Part shown: in pieces, positions 9,571 through 20,760 of the stretch | Layout of the letters: every line of letters begins with the position of its first letter | Position numbering within the stretch: the stretch's first letter is position 1 | Assembly: GCF_945859685.1 (NCBI RefSeq) | Contig: NC_079147.1 | Span: 209,749,578 to 209,813,577, forward strand | Direction of reading: 5' to 3' | Length of the DNA stretch: 64,000 nt | Origin: Eupeodes corollae | Lineage: Eukaryota; Arthropoda; Insecta; Diptera; Syrphidae | Position numbers and translations under genes: made by a program | Notes under the pieces: generated by a model | Seen by the model: the letters and a program-made list of their open reading frames with translations, nothing else | What the model was told of the DNA's origin: nothing | Database searches by the model: none

Positions 9571-11570
9571 ATGGTAAGTTTTTATATAAATAAATGAAAT
9601 CCCATTGTAATTTAAGTGAAACTCATTTAAATTCAAAGAAATTAAAACATGTGAAGCAAAGACGAGTGAGTCAGTCCCAGAGCGACGAATGTGGGTGGGT
9701 TTGGTTTTGGTATTCTTTTTGATTTTTTCAAATAGAATTTCTTAACATTCATGAAAATTGTCAATTAAATGATATGGAAAGTATTAAGGTTTCAATTCAT
9801 GTTTGCAAATTTATTGGAAACGCATTTTTTCCATTCAAACAAAATTGTTTGTGAACCTAACCTCGAAATTTTAGCAACTGCGTGTGGAACGTTCTCGTCG
9901 GTTTTTTTGTTTTAAGTTGTTCATTGTTGTCTCACAGAGAACCGACAGCCGAATACATCCCATGCTGTCATCGTCCTCTCGGAGGAGAATTTCTGACTCA
10001 CTGCCGGTGATTTGTTTATTTGGTTGTTTCTCTACGACGAAACTTTACTACTTTGAGATTTGAAGACTGTCTTCGACCAGGTGCTCCCAATCATATCACC
10101 AGTTGCATGCAATTACTCTTGTTCGATACCAAATTCTGTTGCTTAGGGAACAATGAATAAGACTAATTCCTTTCCAACTTTCTTTCGTCTTTTACAGCAA
10201 CCACAAATTGTTCTATTGAAAGAAGGTACCGACACCTCGCAGGGCAAGCCTCAATTGATTTCGAACATCAATGCCTGCCAGTCGATTGTCGATGCCGTCC
10301 GCACCACACTCGGACCCCGTGGCATGGACAAACTCATCGTCAACGGATCGGGCAAGGCCACAATCTCCAACGATGGAGCAACAATCATGAAATTATTGGA
10401 TATCATTCATCCAGCAGCGAAAACTTTGGTTGACATCGCCAAGTCACAGGATGCTGAGGTGAGTTTCGAGCGCCAAAGCGCTTCCTATTTTATTTGTTGG
10501 CCATTTTAAAATGTTTTGTCAATTTTGTTAGGTTGGTGACGGCACCACCAGTGTTGTTCTACTCGCCGGCGAGTTTTTGAAACAAATCAAACCCTTCGTC
10601 GAAGAGGGTGTTCATCCGCGCATTATCATCAAGGCCATGCGAAAGGCCTTGACCCTGTGCATCGAAAAGATCAACAAAATGGCTGTACGCATTGAGAAGC
10701 AATCAAAGGAAGAGCAGCGTGCGTTGCTGCAGAAATGCGCCGCAACTGCCATGAGCTCCAAGCTCATCCATCAACAGAAGGACTTCTTCTCGAAGATGGT
10801 TGTAGACGCTGTGCTTGCGCTGGACGAACTTTTGCCACTCAACATGATCGGTGTGAAGAAAGTGACTGGCGGTTCGTTGGAGGAATCACAGATCATTGCG
10901 GGTGTGGCCTTCAAGAAGACCTTCTCGTATGCCGGTTTCGAGATGCAACCCAAATCCTACAAGGGCTGCAAAATCGCCTTGTTGAACATCGAATTGGAAT
11001 TAAAGGCTGAACGCGACAATGCTGAGGTTCGTGTGGACAACGTCAAGGAATACCAAAAGGTCGTCGATGCCGAATGGCAAATTTTGTACAACAAATTGCA
11101 AAAGATCGCTGACTCGGGAGCGAATGTTGTGCTGTCCAAGTTGCCAATTGGAGATGTCGCCACTCAGTGGTTCGCCGATCGTGATATGTTCTGTGCGGGT
11201 CGCGTCACCGAGGAGGATCTCAAGCGTACGTTGAAGGCTTGTGGTGGTGCTGTTATGACAACGGCCAATGACATCAGTCCAAAGGTATTGGGTCTTTGTG
11301 ATACATTCTTGGAGAAGCAGATCGGTGGAGAGAGATTCAACATTTTTGAGGGTTTGTTTTTTTTATTTATTTGTTGTATTTCGTTGAAATATTTTTATTC
11401 TTTTGCTTATTTTAATATGTTTGTCCTTATTGCAGGATGCATCAACGCCAAGACATGCACTCTCATCCTGCGTGGTGGTTCGGAACAGTTCCTTGAAGAG
11501 ACAGAACGTTCTTTACATGATGCTATCATGATTGTTCGTAGGACAATTCAGAATGATTCTGTTGTTGCTG
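9571..11570 (+). CDS. CCT7: T-complex protein 1 subunit eta (CCT7), exons 1-4, C terminus missing
   Basis: Eta subunit of the cytosolic chaperonin CCT/TRiC, which folds actin, tubulin and other proteins using ATP. Exons: 9571-9573 (the start codon alone, followed directly by GTAAGT), 10198-10458, 10532-11351 and 11436-11570; introns are GT-AG in phases 0, 0 and 1. The protein starts MQPQIVLLKEGTDTSQGKPQ. Chaperonin motifs are intact: LGPRGMDK (39-46), NDGAT (59-63) and GDGTTS (90-95), plus eta-typical KKTFSYAGFEMQPK and VVLSKLPIGDVATQ. No stops or frameshifts. Reading stops at residue 406 within NDSVVAG at a good GTGAGT donor; about 135-140 residues, including the GGGA catalytic-side motif, remain unaccounted for. 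The ATG at 10153 is intronic and not the start. Identity is firm; completeness is not. Confidence 0.93.
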
Positions 11571-11877
11571 GTGAGTCATTTGTTAAATTTATTTTAAATA
11601 GATCAAATTTTATAAAGGGGTCCCTGTAAATTAGTCAAACGTTTTTTTTAGTGGTTTTCGAAACAACTCCTGCTTGGATTTCCAATTCATTTGAATTCCT
11701 TCTCTTATCCTTTCGATGAGTCAATTTTCCGATCGTAGATTTCTTCGGTATATTTTCACTTTACTTTAATTCCTCAGGACATGGAATTACCTTCAAATTC
11801 TTTTCATAGTCTAATGAAATAGCTTTTGCCTGTTATTACATTAAAATTATGTATCTTTAATGCGACAAAGGGCATAG
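11571..11877 (+). other. Start of CCT7 intron 4
   Basis: Begins with GTGAGT directly after the split glycine codon. AT-rich, no acceptor followed by GGGA-type chaperonin sequence. It runs into LINE D at 11878, so the intron either carries the element array that follows or the gene is broken here. Confidence 0.5.
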
Positions 11878-12690
11878 GGCCTCTACTACGCCATCGTATA
11901 CGGTTTCCGGAGATGTGTTTCAGTTCCCTCTAACTCTTGCCTAGTGACGCTAATTCTGCCCCCGAATGTCCTGCGCCATGTGCTTCTCGGTCGTTCAGCT
12001 CTTCTTTTTTCTTGTGTGTGCGGATTCCACTGCATTGCTTGGCCTGAAACGCAGTCGTTACCTGTTCGAAACTTATGTCCAATCCATTGCCACTTACCCC
12101 TTCGTATTATGGATTCTAGGTTCCTGACCTGTGCTTCTATGAAAAACGTCATTTGATATACGGTTTGAGGAGAAAGTCCTTAGGATGTTACGAAAACATC
12201 TATTCACGAAGGTTTGCAGCTTTCTTGTAATGGCTGAAGTAACCTTCCAAGTGCTGCACCCAAAAAGAAGCACAGATTCTAAATTTATGCTAAACAGTCG
12301 TAATATTGTTCTTAAGCTGATAGAGTTATTCAACCAAATTTTTGACAGCATACCAAACGCCGCGTTTGCTTTGCTGATGCGACAGATGACGTCTTGTTCG
12401 ATTGGAGACGATACTTCCATGGTATTGAAAGCTCTCCACTTTTTCCACCGGTTGCGTATAAATATTTATTTGAGAGGATGGTCGGGTTCCGGGGCTGATC
12501 ATTTTTGATTGCCGGAATCAATTTTTAGACCCACAACTTCTGCTTCTCTCTCCACACTTGTTGTCATTTTATGGAGATCCGCGATCCTATGAGAGAGTAA
12601 GCAAACATCGTCCGCATAATCCAAGTTCTTTGAACAGTATGTCAAAGTCCATTGGATTCCTCCGCTACCAGACAAAGATGGTTTTACACA
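11878..12690 (-). mobile_element. RTE-like LINE remnant (LINE D), RT 3' half
   Basis: Minus-strand pieces read DYADDVCLLSHRIADLH near 12560-12620 (RT palm with YADD), then ISKANAAFGMLSKIW, LLFGCSTWKV and LQTFVNRCFRNILR (12094-12420), then RRGKWQWIGHKFR and RPRSTWRRTF (11886-12152). This is the C-terminal half of an RTE-type non-LTR retrotransposon ORF2. A frameshift lies near 12110-12150, and other stops exist. It lies within or just beyond CCT7 intron 4, in antisense orientation. Clade assignment rests on motif memory. Confidence 0.7.
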
Positions 12691-12739
12691 GTTATCCTTT
12701 AAAAAAGGTAAAAAAGGGCGTATTTTTAACTGACAAATT

Positions 12740-13225
12740 GCTAAAAGATGTTTAATAAGCCAAGTTTCAGTTAAAAAATTGATAAAACGTTTAAAAAAAC
12801 CTCAAAATACATATTAGAGAATAAAGGATTGAGCATTTATACTAGAACAATTTGTAGAAGACTTAACGAAGCAGGCTTATAAAATAATTTTTCACAACGT
12901 CGTTTCAACCAAATTTATTCAATAAGCCAGTTTGGTTTTGGAAAAAGATAACTTTAAGTATTCAAATTAAATTTGTCTTATATTTATAAGTTGAAAGAAC
13001 AGCTTCTTGAAAAAAATGAGAAAAAAAAGAGTTCAACATGGGGAGGCATCGTAGTGTTTTGTGTGGCCTGGAATATAAAACATAGTTGAAATCAATGATA
13101 CAATGAAGGCAGAAGACATTGACATAATCAATGAATGTCTTGAAGGTCGGTCTGGAAAGGCAAGGCAATGGACCTAAGCACGCGGATCTTACAACATCGA
13201 AAATCGTAAAATGACCTGCTATCTA
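12740..13225 (+). mobile_element. Tc1-like transposase fragment
   Basis: Broken plus-strand frames show an order typical of Tc1 transposases: a helix-turn-helix-like STRT(I)CRRLNEAGL stretch at about 12833-12880, HGG-like sequence followed by VFCGLEY near 13040-13080, and GNGPKHADL near 13165-13185 in place of the usual QDNDPKHT. Multiple stops and indels. No terminal repeats were found, so limits are approximate. Confidence 0.5.
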
Positions 13226-13243
13226 TTCTTTTTGCCTTACTTA

Positions 13244-15085
13244 CTTACTTAAGGTGGCGCGAAAATCCTGTGTGAACTAGGGCCTCACGCAACAAACTTC
13301 TCCACCTAGCTGGGTCCTAAGCTAGATGTTTCCAGTTGCGCACTCTAAGTTGGGTGACCCAGCCATCTCAATCGTTTGAACTCTTATTTTTTTGGCTCAG
13401 TTTACAGCCCGTAGAGCTAGTCGTTACATCTGTAACGATCACGCTGTCATAGCGGAGTCTAGGTAGAAATAGACTCTAATTACCTTAAACTTACGTCTGT
13501 CGATGGTGGAGTTTTGACCGAGACTTCGATGTTGTAGTCCCTTTCTTTATGAGAGAATACCCCTCATAAACTGCTAAACCCATTTTTGCTGTCTCTGCCT
13601 CAATACTCATAAAAGCCTTATTAAAATCAAGCTGAATTTTTCTGATTATGTCAATATCATCAGCATGTGCCAGTAATTGGGCACAGTTTTCAAAAATAGT
13701 GCATCTAGTGTAGAAATGAGAGAGCTGCATTATTATTTCAAAGACGATGTTAAAGAAATCGCATGACAGCGCACCACAAAGATAGGCTCAGTAAAGTTGT
13801 TGCGAGTTCTCTATAGTCATCTTGCAAATACGAACGATTTTGTCAGGTATGCCAAAACTAGACATGGCTCTATACAGCTCGTCCTTTTAGATGCAGTCAT
13901 ATGCGGCCTTGAAATCGATGAAGAGATGTTGGGTGTCGATTTGATGTTCTTGGGTTTTTTTTCCAGGATCTGCCGTAATGTGAATATTTGTTCGACTTTG
14001 GACTTTCCCGGTCTAAAACCAAACTTATCAAGATCAGGTTGTTGACGATGAGCTTTAGACATTCACATATTACAGCGGAGAAGATTTTGTAAGCGATGTT
14101 AAGAAGACCCCTCTATAGTTGGTGCAGTTTAGAGCGTCTCATTTTTTCAGTATTGGGCAATACTGAGCTTCCATTCATCGGGCATGCTCTCTTCCGATTG
14201 CACATAGTTAAGTTGATGCATGCTCTTAACCAATTATCTCCAGCTGTTGTGAAAAGCTCGGCGTTCAAGTCATTTGCTCCACCGGATTTTTTAGACTTGA
14301 GTTTAGATATGGCAAAGACGGGATTGTTGGCTTTCGTCTTCTACATTGAATGGATCTCCTGCCTGACAGCGCAATTCCGGTTTTTCGTCGCCACTTGTGC
14401 AGAAGTGATCCTTTTATATTTTAGCACTGACTGCAGTTCTACTAAGGTGTTTATACTTTCGTTTTCGGTTTGAGGTTTATGTACATGTGAATTTCGTTCA
14501 CCTGCTCATACAAAATTCGAACTTAATTTCTGTTTTTGAGCCTCTCAACGTTTTCAACCGCATGTCATAGGCGGCTTCTCTGATTGCGTCTTGGTAATGT
14601 TGCCACTGGTTCTCGATAACATGTGTTGGCGGCAGAGAACTTTGAAAGAAGTTACTAGTGACTTGGTCGGACAACGATTTGGCGATTACTTGCTATTGTA
14701 GCCTTTCGACGTTTTATCAGCACCTCCCTGTTTTGCTTTTAGTCTGGAAACTCGAATTAATGCCTTGGCTACACGAGCTAATGGTCCGAATCAATGTTCT
14801 TTTCTCGAAAAATTTGGCCATCCATGATGCTGGAAGCGTGTCTAGCATCGATCGCAATACGGTCAATCTGGTTGATGGTAGATTGATCTGGAGAACTCCA
14901 AGTTCCTTTGTGATTTTCAGTTGTTGGTCTTTTGTCTAGCTCAATTATTTCAGTTTCGCTTTCCAGAATGATGTTTTTTTTTTTAAATTTCAATTTTGTT
15001 TGTAAAAATTTAAAGATCAATAAATACATTTTTTTGTAAATTATTTTAGGCATAGTTTTTACATTACTTAACGAAAGTGAGAGCA
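13244..15085 (-). mobile_element. RTE-like LINE remnant (LINE E) with 3' UTR and tail
   Basis: Reading leftward on the minus strand: endonuclease C-terminal part (WSSPDQSTINQIDRIAIDARHASSIMD at 14795-14910), linker, RT with FGFRPGKSKVEQIFTLRQILEK near 13960-14030, LLAHADDIDIIRK near 13640-13690 (YADD become HADD), then a 3' untranslated region from about 13490 to 13250. The element ends GCGCCACCTTAAGTAAGTAAG, a short AAGT-type tail rather than poly(A). LINE F (18985-20760) is the same family: 13865-13985 is nearly identical to 19010-19115. Several frameshifts; dead copy. Confidence 0.7.
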
Positions 15086-15394
15086 AAAGTATGAAAGTTC
15101 CAACAGTACTGTATAAATTGTGATTTTCTAAGCGATGTTAAGTTTTGTAACCCTTTATTTCGGAGGTTGTCAATTAAATTTTGCACAAATAGATTTGGTC
15201 ATGAATTCTCTAGGAACATATTAGAAAAGTACCCATTTAGCGAAACCACTGAACAAATGGTTAAATCCCGTTTATTTCTTTAACATCAAAAATGACAAAT
15301 TTATACTTATCTTTTTTCAAAAAGCATTTTAAATTGACTTAAAATGTACATTATTCGAAGATAATCTTCTGATATATGACTGCTACAGCTGTCT

Positions 15395-17406
15395 CGTACG
15401 TAGTCTAATCTATAGGTCCAATTTTCCATAACATCTGTAACCGTATATCAGAAAATACGGCGAGAATGCTGTCCTTCAAGTTGCACACTCTGGTAAGAAC
15501 TATCGAATATTCCTTAGAGCAAAAGTAATATACTATGGTGGCCTTCCTGGATATTGAGGTCGCTTTCACCAACGTTGAAACATCCGCTATCACTTCTGCT
15601 ATGACGACCCTAAACGTCGAATAATCACTTTGTGAGTTGAATAATCTAATACTAAAAAGCAGGATCATCAACTCTAAGATGGGGGGATTTTTGTACGAAA
15701 GGTCTGACGGTAGAGGCACTCCGCAAGTGGTGAAACATAGTGTTTAACGAACTGCTAATATCCCTTGAGAGGGAAGGGTACAGATTAATTGCGTATGCCG
15801 ATAATGTTGCTATCGCCGTCACAGGAGAATATCCTAATACACTGAGAGACCTCCTCCAAAACGCCTCAATATGCTTACTAGATGGGCTGATCACTGCGGA
15901 CTTAGTATTAATCCTCAAATAACAGACATTGTCCTTTTTACTGGGAAATACAATATCCCAGTAATTGTACCTTCTTCAATAAAAGGGGTACCAATAATTT
16001 TTACCAATGAAGCCAAATATATTGGTCTGATATTGGACAAAAAATTAATTTGGAAACCTTATATTCAGGAAAGAGTTAAAAAAGCTACAGTAGCTCTTTT
16101 CCTTTGCAAGAAAGCTATAGGAAGCAAATGGGGTTTTCAACCTCGCATAACCTACTGGCTATACACATCGGTCATCCGACCAATACTTATGTACGGGGTG
16201 TCAGTATTATGGACTGCATTGGAGAAAGTCACATACTGCGACAAACTCAGCAGAGTCCAACGCACTGCATGTCTCTGCATAAGCGAGGCATTGAGAACCA
16301 CACCCTCAGCAGCGTTAGACACTCTATTCCATTTGATACCCCTCGACATCTTCAGTAAACAAGTGGCAGCGAGAACAGCTATAAGACTCGACGCCATATC
16401 TCAATGGAGCAACAACAATTTGGGGCACTCCATCATTTTGAACCTCTTTGGTTCAACTACATTATTCCTAAACCCCTATTTGAAAAAAAAAACTTCCAGG
16501 TATTCATTCCATCCAGAGATGAATGAAAAGACAAAAAACTCCTGGATAACAAAAGTATTCATTTTTATACAGATGGATCCAAGACAAATGAGGGATTTGG
16601 TAGTGGTGGGTACTCAGAAAAGCTTAATCTAAGCATCTTATTCCGCCTCCCTAATCATTGTAGCGTCTTTCAAGCTGAAATTATAGAGATCAAAGAGGTT
16701 CTCTCCTGGCTAAGAGAAAACGCGATATCAACTTCTGATATCCGCATCTTCTCTTGATGGTGTCTCAATCAAATCTCAAACGGCCCTCGATTGTAGATCG
16801 TCTCTTATGGAGATGGGGCAACATGTTAACATTCACCTCTGTTTGGTGCTAGGCCACAGAGACATCACAGGAAATTGTAGAGCCGATGAACTCGCTAAAA
16901 ATGAACCATCATACCTATTTTACCTCAAAGTAGAAGATAGGTATACAAATAGCTGCATTACCAACATGCGCAGCCACAAAACTAATAGGGCCTTCACTGG
17001 ACCTAAAGCGCTCTAAAGACTTGTCATCTCAAAGCAGACTTCATATTAGCTCCCTAATAGGTGTACTTACGGGACACTGTCTTATAGGCATACACGCAAT
17101 ACGACTTGGTGTAGCCTCTGCAGGACCTATATGGACGAGGAAGAAGAGGAAACAATTTTTCACCTTCTCTGCACTTGCCCTGCTCTTTCACTAACACGCA
17201 AACTTCATCTGGGAGACTACTCTTTTGATAATCCTAGTGAACTATCTAACAAGGATATCAAATACCTTCTTCGCTTTATAAAAAGCTCAAAATGGTTCGA
17301 CTAATAAGAAGTAAGTAGATTCATGTGGTATCACAATTTGCCTTTTCTTTTGGCCTTAGTGTGTGGATTCTGAATCCGCAGCAACTTTAACCTAACCTAA
17401 CCTAAC
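15395..17406 (+). mobile_element. LOA/R1-like LINE remnant, RT plus RNase H
   Basis: Plus-strand frames give the RT core from about 15400 (VAFLDIEVAFTNVETSAITSA), then LIAYADNVAIAVTGEYPNTL at 15778-15840 (YADD changed to YADN), a long intact stretch 15871-16632 (thumb region), and an RNase H domain at about 16560-17020 ending in GHRDITGNCRADELAKN. A Cys-rich C-terminal segment follows and the protein ends KWFD with TAA at 17301-17303. An RNase H after the RT points to the LOA or I groups rather than R1 proper. Frameshifts at about 15660, 15880 and 16575. The 3' UTR ends in CCTAA repeats. Confidence 0.72.
17391..17406 (+). repeat. CCTAA triplet repeat at LINE 3' end
   Basis: Three CCTAA units plus a final C terminate the LOA-like LINE, about 90 bases after its stop codon. 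The unit equals the canonical insect telomere repeat (TTAGG) on the other strand, but here it is simply the retrotransposon's tail. Confidence 0.85.
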
Positions 17407-18343
17407 GGTGTCTCAACATACGTACTTGGGGATTATCCTCACTCTAAATATGGTAGTTTTGCTATTTGAAGGTCCATTCAACCAAAACTTGCTATGTGAT
17501 CCTGTGTCTTGAATTATTGAAATCCAAACCAAACTAAAAATAAATCACTTGATAGCTGACAAATTAGCCGTCAGTGTTGCCAACTTACAGTTATTTACCT
17601 GTAAAAAACACTCATTAGAGAAAACCACCAAGAGTGAATATGAAGGAAATTACTTCTCTTGACCTATTCCAATGCAATAACTATTATAAGTTTTATTCGC
17701 TCATAAAAAATAGTTAATATTATTACCAATAATATGTATATTACTCGTATGTTTTAACCTACAGGCGTACATAAGTGCTATACGAACGTACATATACTTA
17801 TATAATACAAATCAATTTTGACATGTGTGATATTTTCTCAAGTTAAATTCACCACATGAACAAATAAAATTAATATTCTTGTCGTCAAGATAATTTTATT
17901 TTATTGATGTACAAATAGTTATAGTTATTAATTGTTCATGTTTTGTTTGTTATTGCTTTCGTATTTCGAGTTTAATAATTAATTTAATCAATAATGTTCA
18001 AAATTCACCTTAAACTTGTTTCTTTATATAATTTACAAATAATATAACTGTAAGAAGATAAACTGGCTAAAAAGTTCAATTAAATCTATTAATAGGTTTT
18101 GTTTTAAAATTCTTTTACATTAATTTATAGAAAATAGATAAATACCAGTGAATCAATTAAATGTGGCTTGCATAGATAACTGGGAAAGTCCAGAGGCGGT
18201 GTTCGAATTTTAAATCTATTATTAGAAATAGAAATTCTTATACTTATTGATATGGTATCTTTTAGACAATTATGTTTATGATCATTTACCGTCTAATACG
18301 TTAATTACTTTAAAGTTAAAGCTGTAATGTAACATTCTGTAGT
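17407..18343. other. AT-rich spacer, nothing recognised
   Basis: No reading frame, repeat pair or RNA gene could be supported. Composition is strongly AT-rich throughout. Confidence 0.5.
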
Positions 18344-18520
18344 ACCCTGCCTATACCATCTAAAGTTTTTTTTTCATGGGTACTGCCTCTTGCCATGAAT
18401 TGATAAATTCTCGAAGAGTAATTCTTGTCATGAAAAGTGCTTAGCCGTTCGGATTCGGCTTAAAACTGTAGGTCCCTCCAACCCTACAGTACTCGCACAC
18501 AGTCAACGGACTGTTGCGCG
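18344..18520 (+). mobile_element. tRNA-derived SINE, 5'-truncated copy
   Basis: Matches the body of the SINE at 61590-61885: CATGGGTACTGCCTCTTGCC, GAAGAGTAATTCTTGTCATG, CCGTTCGGATTCGGCTTAAA and the 3' end CGGACTGTTGCGC. The tRNA-like head is missing except for its last bases (CCCTGCCTATACCATCTAAAG), and the middle part around the TTGAGAGTTGTAAG block is lost. Confidence 0.7.
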
Positions 18521-18639
18521 GAACTTGCATCGAGGAGACTGAACAACTATCAGTCCTAGGTAGGAGCATTACAAACCACTTGTTGTGGAGTGATCATATA
18601 TTTGACATCGATAAGAGATCGTTCTCTCACCGAGACATT

Positions 18640-18945
18640 TGCTTCTCTTGAACACCAACGCAAGGCATCATGCCTGTCATTGTTTTATCGATATTTTTAT
18701 AATCAATGCTCTAGCGAAATAGCCAATTGCATTCCTCCCCTTAAATAATTCAACCGTAATACCCTTTCTGTTAGAAATGCCCATTACTTAACCCTTGAGC
18801 CCAATTTCAGACGTACTGTTACAGAATGGAATGCTTTACCAGGCTCAATATTTCCCAATCATTACAATGTGGAGACATTCAAAACCAATGTGCATCGGTT
18901 TCTCCTTTCTAATCCTATCCTCCTTTCCTAATTGCTCGCACTGTG
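18640..18945 (+). mobile_element. LINE C-terminal fragment (LINE G)
   Basis: Plus-strand reading gives SLFYRYF-like sequence, CSSEIANCIPP, NAHYLTLEPNFRRTV, TEWNALPGSIFP and YNVETFKTNVHRFLL, then a stop at about 18929. This pattern (many short aromatic motifs, WNxLPxxxFPxxYN, FKxxVHxxL) closes the ORF2 of several LINE families. The upstream RT is absent, so this is a 5'-truncated insertion. Confidence 0.6.
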
Positions 18946-18984
18946 TTTAATCATTATAAGGGTATTCATAACCCCTTTAGTGCG

Positions 18985-20760
18985 CGCACAATATAAACAA
19001 AAGAATGGCTCTACACAACTCGTCCCTGTAGATCCTGTCATATGCGCCCTTGAAATTGATGAAAAGATGGTGGGTGTCGATTTGGTGTTCTTTGGTTTTT
19101 TTCCAGCATCTGCCGTATTTCATGCGTCTATGTTGAATGGATCATCCTGCCTAACAGCGGAATTCAGTTCGTCGTCGCCGTTATACAATCTGCAGAAGTG
19201 GTCCTTCCATATCCTCATGATTGACTGCGGTTATGACTATGATGTTTCCATTTTCGTCTTTGCGGCCTTTGGTTGAATTCCGTTTCACTTTGGAACTTCA
19301 TTCCTGGTTTTGAACCTCTCAACATCTTCTACCGCACGCTTCTCATGCTCTCTCTTTTTCCTTCTGAGAAGTCAGTGTTCCTCTCGCCTCTTCTGCTCAT
19401 AGAGCTGATGAGCAGCTCTCGTCCTTTTACGCAGCGCCGCTTTGCGTGCCTGTTGTTTGCAGTCATTTGCCTGCCGACAATCCTCATCAAACCAGGGGTT
19501 CCTTGTTGATGGCTGCTTGAAGCCCAGCACGTCAAAGGTGGCTTCTCAGATTGTATCTTGGCAATGTTGCGGCTGGTTTTCGATACATTGTGTTGGCGGC
19601 AGAGAACTTCGAGAGAGGTGATTTGTAACTCGATCGGAAAAGGATTTGGCGATCTCTTGCGTCTGAAAACCCAAAGTGCTATCTGGTCTACAACGAGGTA
19701 TTGGTCCGAGTCGATGTTACCAACTCGGAAAGTTCAAACATCTATGATGCTGGAAGCGTGTCTGGCGTCGATCGCAATATGGTCAATCTGGTTGACGGTA
19801 GATTGATCTGAAGAACTCCAAGTTACTTTGTGGATGTTGAGGTGTGGAAAACGCGTACTGGCTACCATGACGTTTTATCCCGCAGTAAAATCTATTAGCT
19901 TGAATCCGTTGTCGAAAGCGCTGGCATTAAAATCGCCCAATAAAATTTTAATATCATAGCTAGGATACTACTTATATTTTTTGTCTAAAAGCTCGAAGAA
20001 CATATCTTTGGTGTTGTCATCCTTTTCTTCTGTGGAGGCGAACACGCATATCGGGCTAATGTTGCTGAATTTAGCTTTGATGCGGATGGTCATGAGGCGC
20101 TCGTTGATGCACCTATAGCTCAAGACTTGTTGCCTAAGTCTGGCACAATTTTTCATCCTCTTTTTGCCCGCCCCATCCAATCGTATTTGCTGGATTGCGG
20201 TGATGTCTGCTTTATAGCAGTCTAGGACCTCCGCTAATTCTTCGGCTGCACGTAAACTGTTAAGGAACCTAACATTCCACGTACATATCAGAAGTTCGTC
20301 GTCCTTAATTCGTTTGCGTAGGTTGTCAACAGTAAATCCGTCTGTATCCGAGGCTTGTTGGTTCTTCGCAACTAGGAGATTTGTACGTGTTCAGGAAGTC
20401 ACCCCGACGACGGCACAACCCCCAACCTGAGGGCTAGATCCTTAGAATAACTCCAAGGACGGGAAGCCGGATAAAACCGCTCCTTATAGGCCTGGGCTCC
20501 GAATAAGTCGTAGAAGCCCTATAAGGTGTTCAATAAGTAGTTCAGCCTTACTGGAACTGTAGACTCCACCGTTGATTGCATCTCGGAAATTCCTCCGTTG
20601 TCGTCTGGTTAAGGAGAGGTGCCTTAATGAAAACAGCTCCCCCCCACTCACGTTTGTTGCTCCCAACAACTTTTTACTATGGTTAGAACCCAATCTCCAG
20701 TTGAGATACTAGGCAGCCGATGTTCAACACGGGGAGGTGAGAGCAGGAGTTGATAGACAG
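18985..20760 (-). mobile_element. RTE-like LINE remnant (LINE F) with endonuclease
   Basis: On the minus strand, 20484-20693 encodes an N-terminal segment (GSNHSKKLLGATNVSGGEL), then an AP-type endonuclease start near 20230-20290 (TWNVRFLNSLRAAEELAEVL), ERLMTIRIKAKFSNISPICV (20030-20100), EEKDDNTKDMFFELLDKKY (19968-20030), and the INQIDHI-type end near 19700-19830. RT is represented only by a short 3' piece at 19010-19115. Relative to LINE E, the segment between the RT piece and 19120 is deleted by about 230 bases. No intact frame. Confidence 0.65.

Noticed and set aside
10153..10197. ATG at 10153 as CCT7 start
   Set aside because: The stretch before 10198 ends in TTTTACAG, a splice acceptor; the ATG at 9571 followed by GTAAGT gives the expected N terminus.
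10735..11234. Open frames overlapping CCT7 exon 3 in other frames and on the minus strand
   Set aside because: Shadows of the real coding sequence; no motif of their own.
17391..17406. Telomeric array
   Set aside because: Only three units, directly after a LINE 3' UTR; a retrotransposon tail, not a chromosome end.
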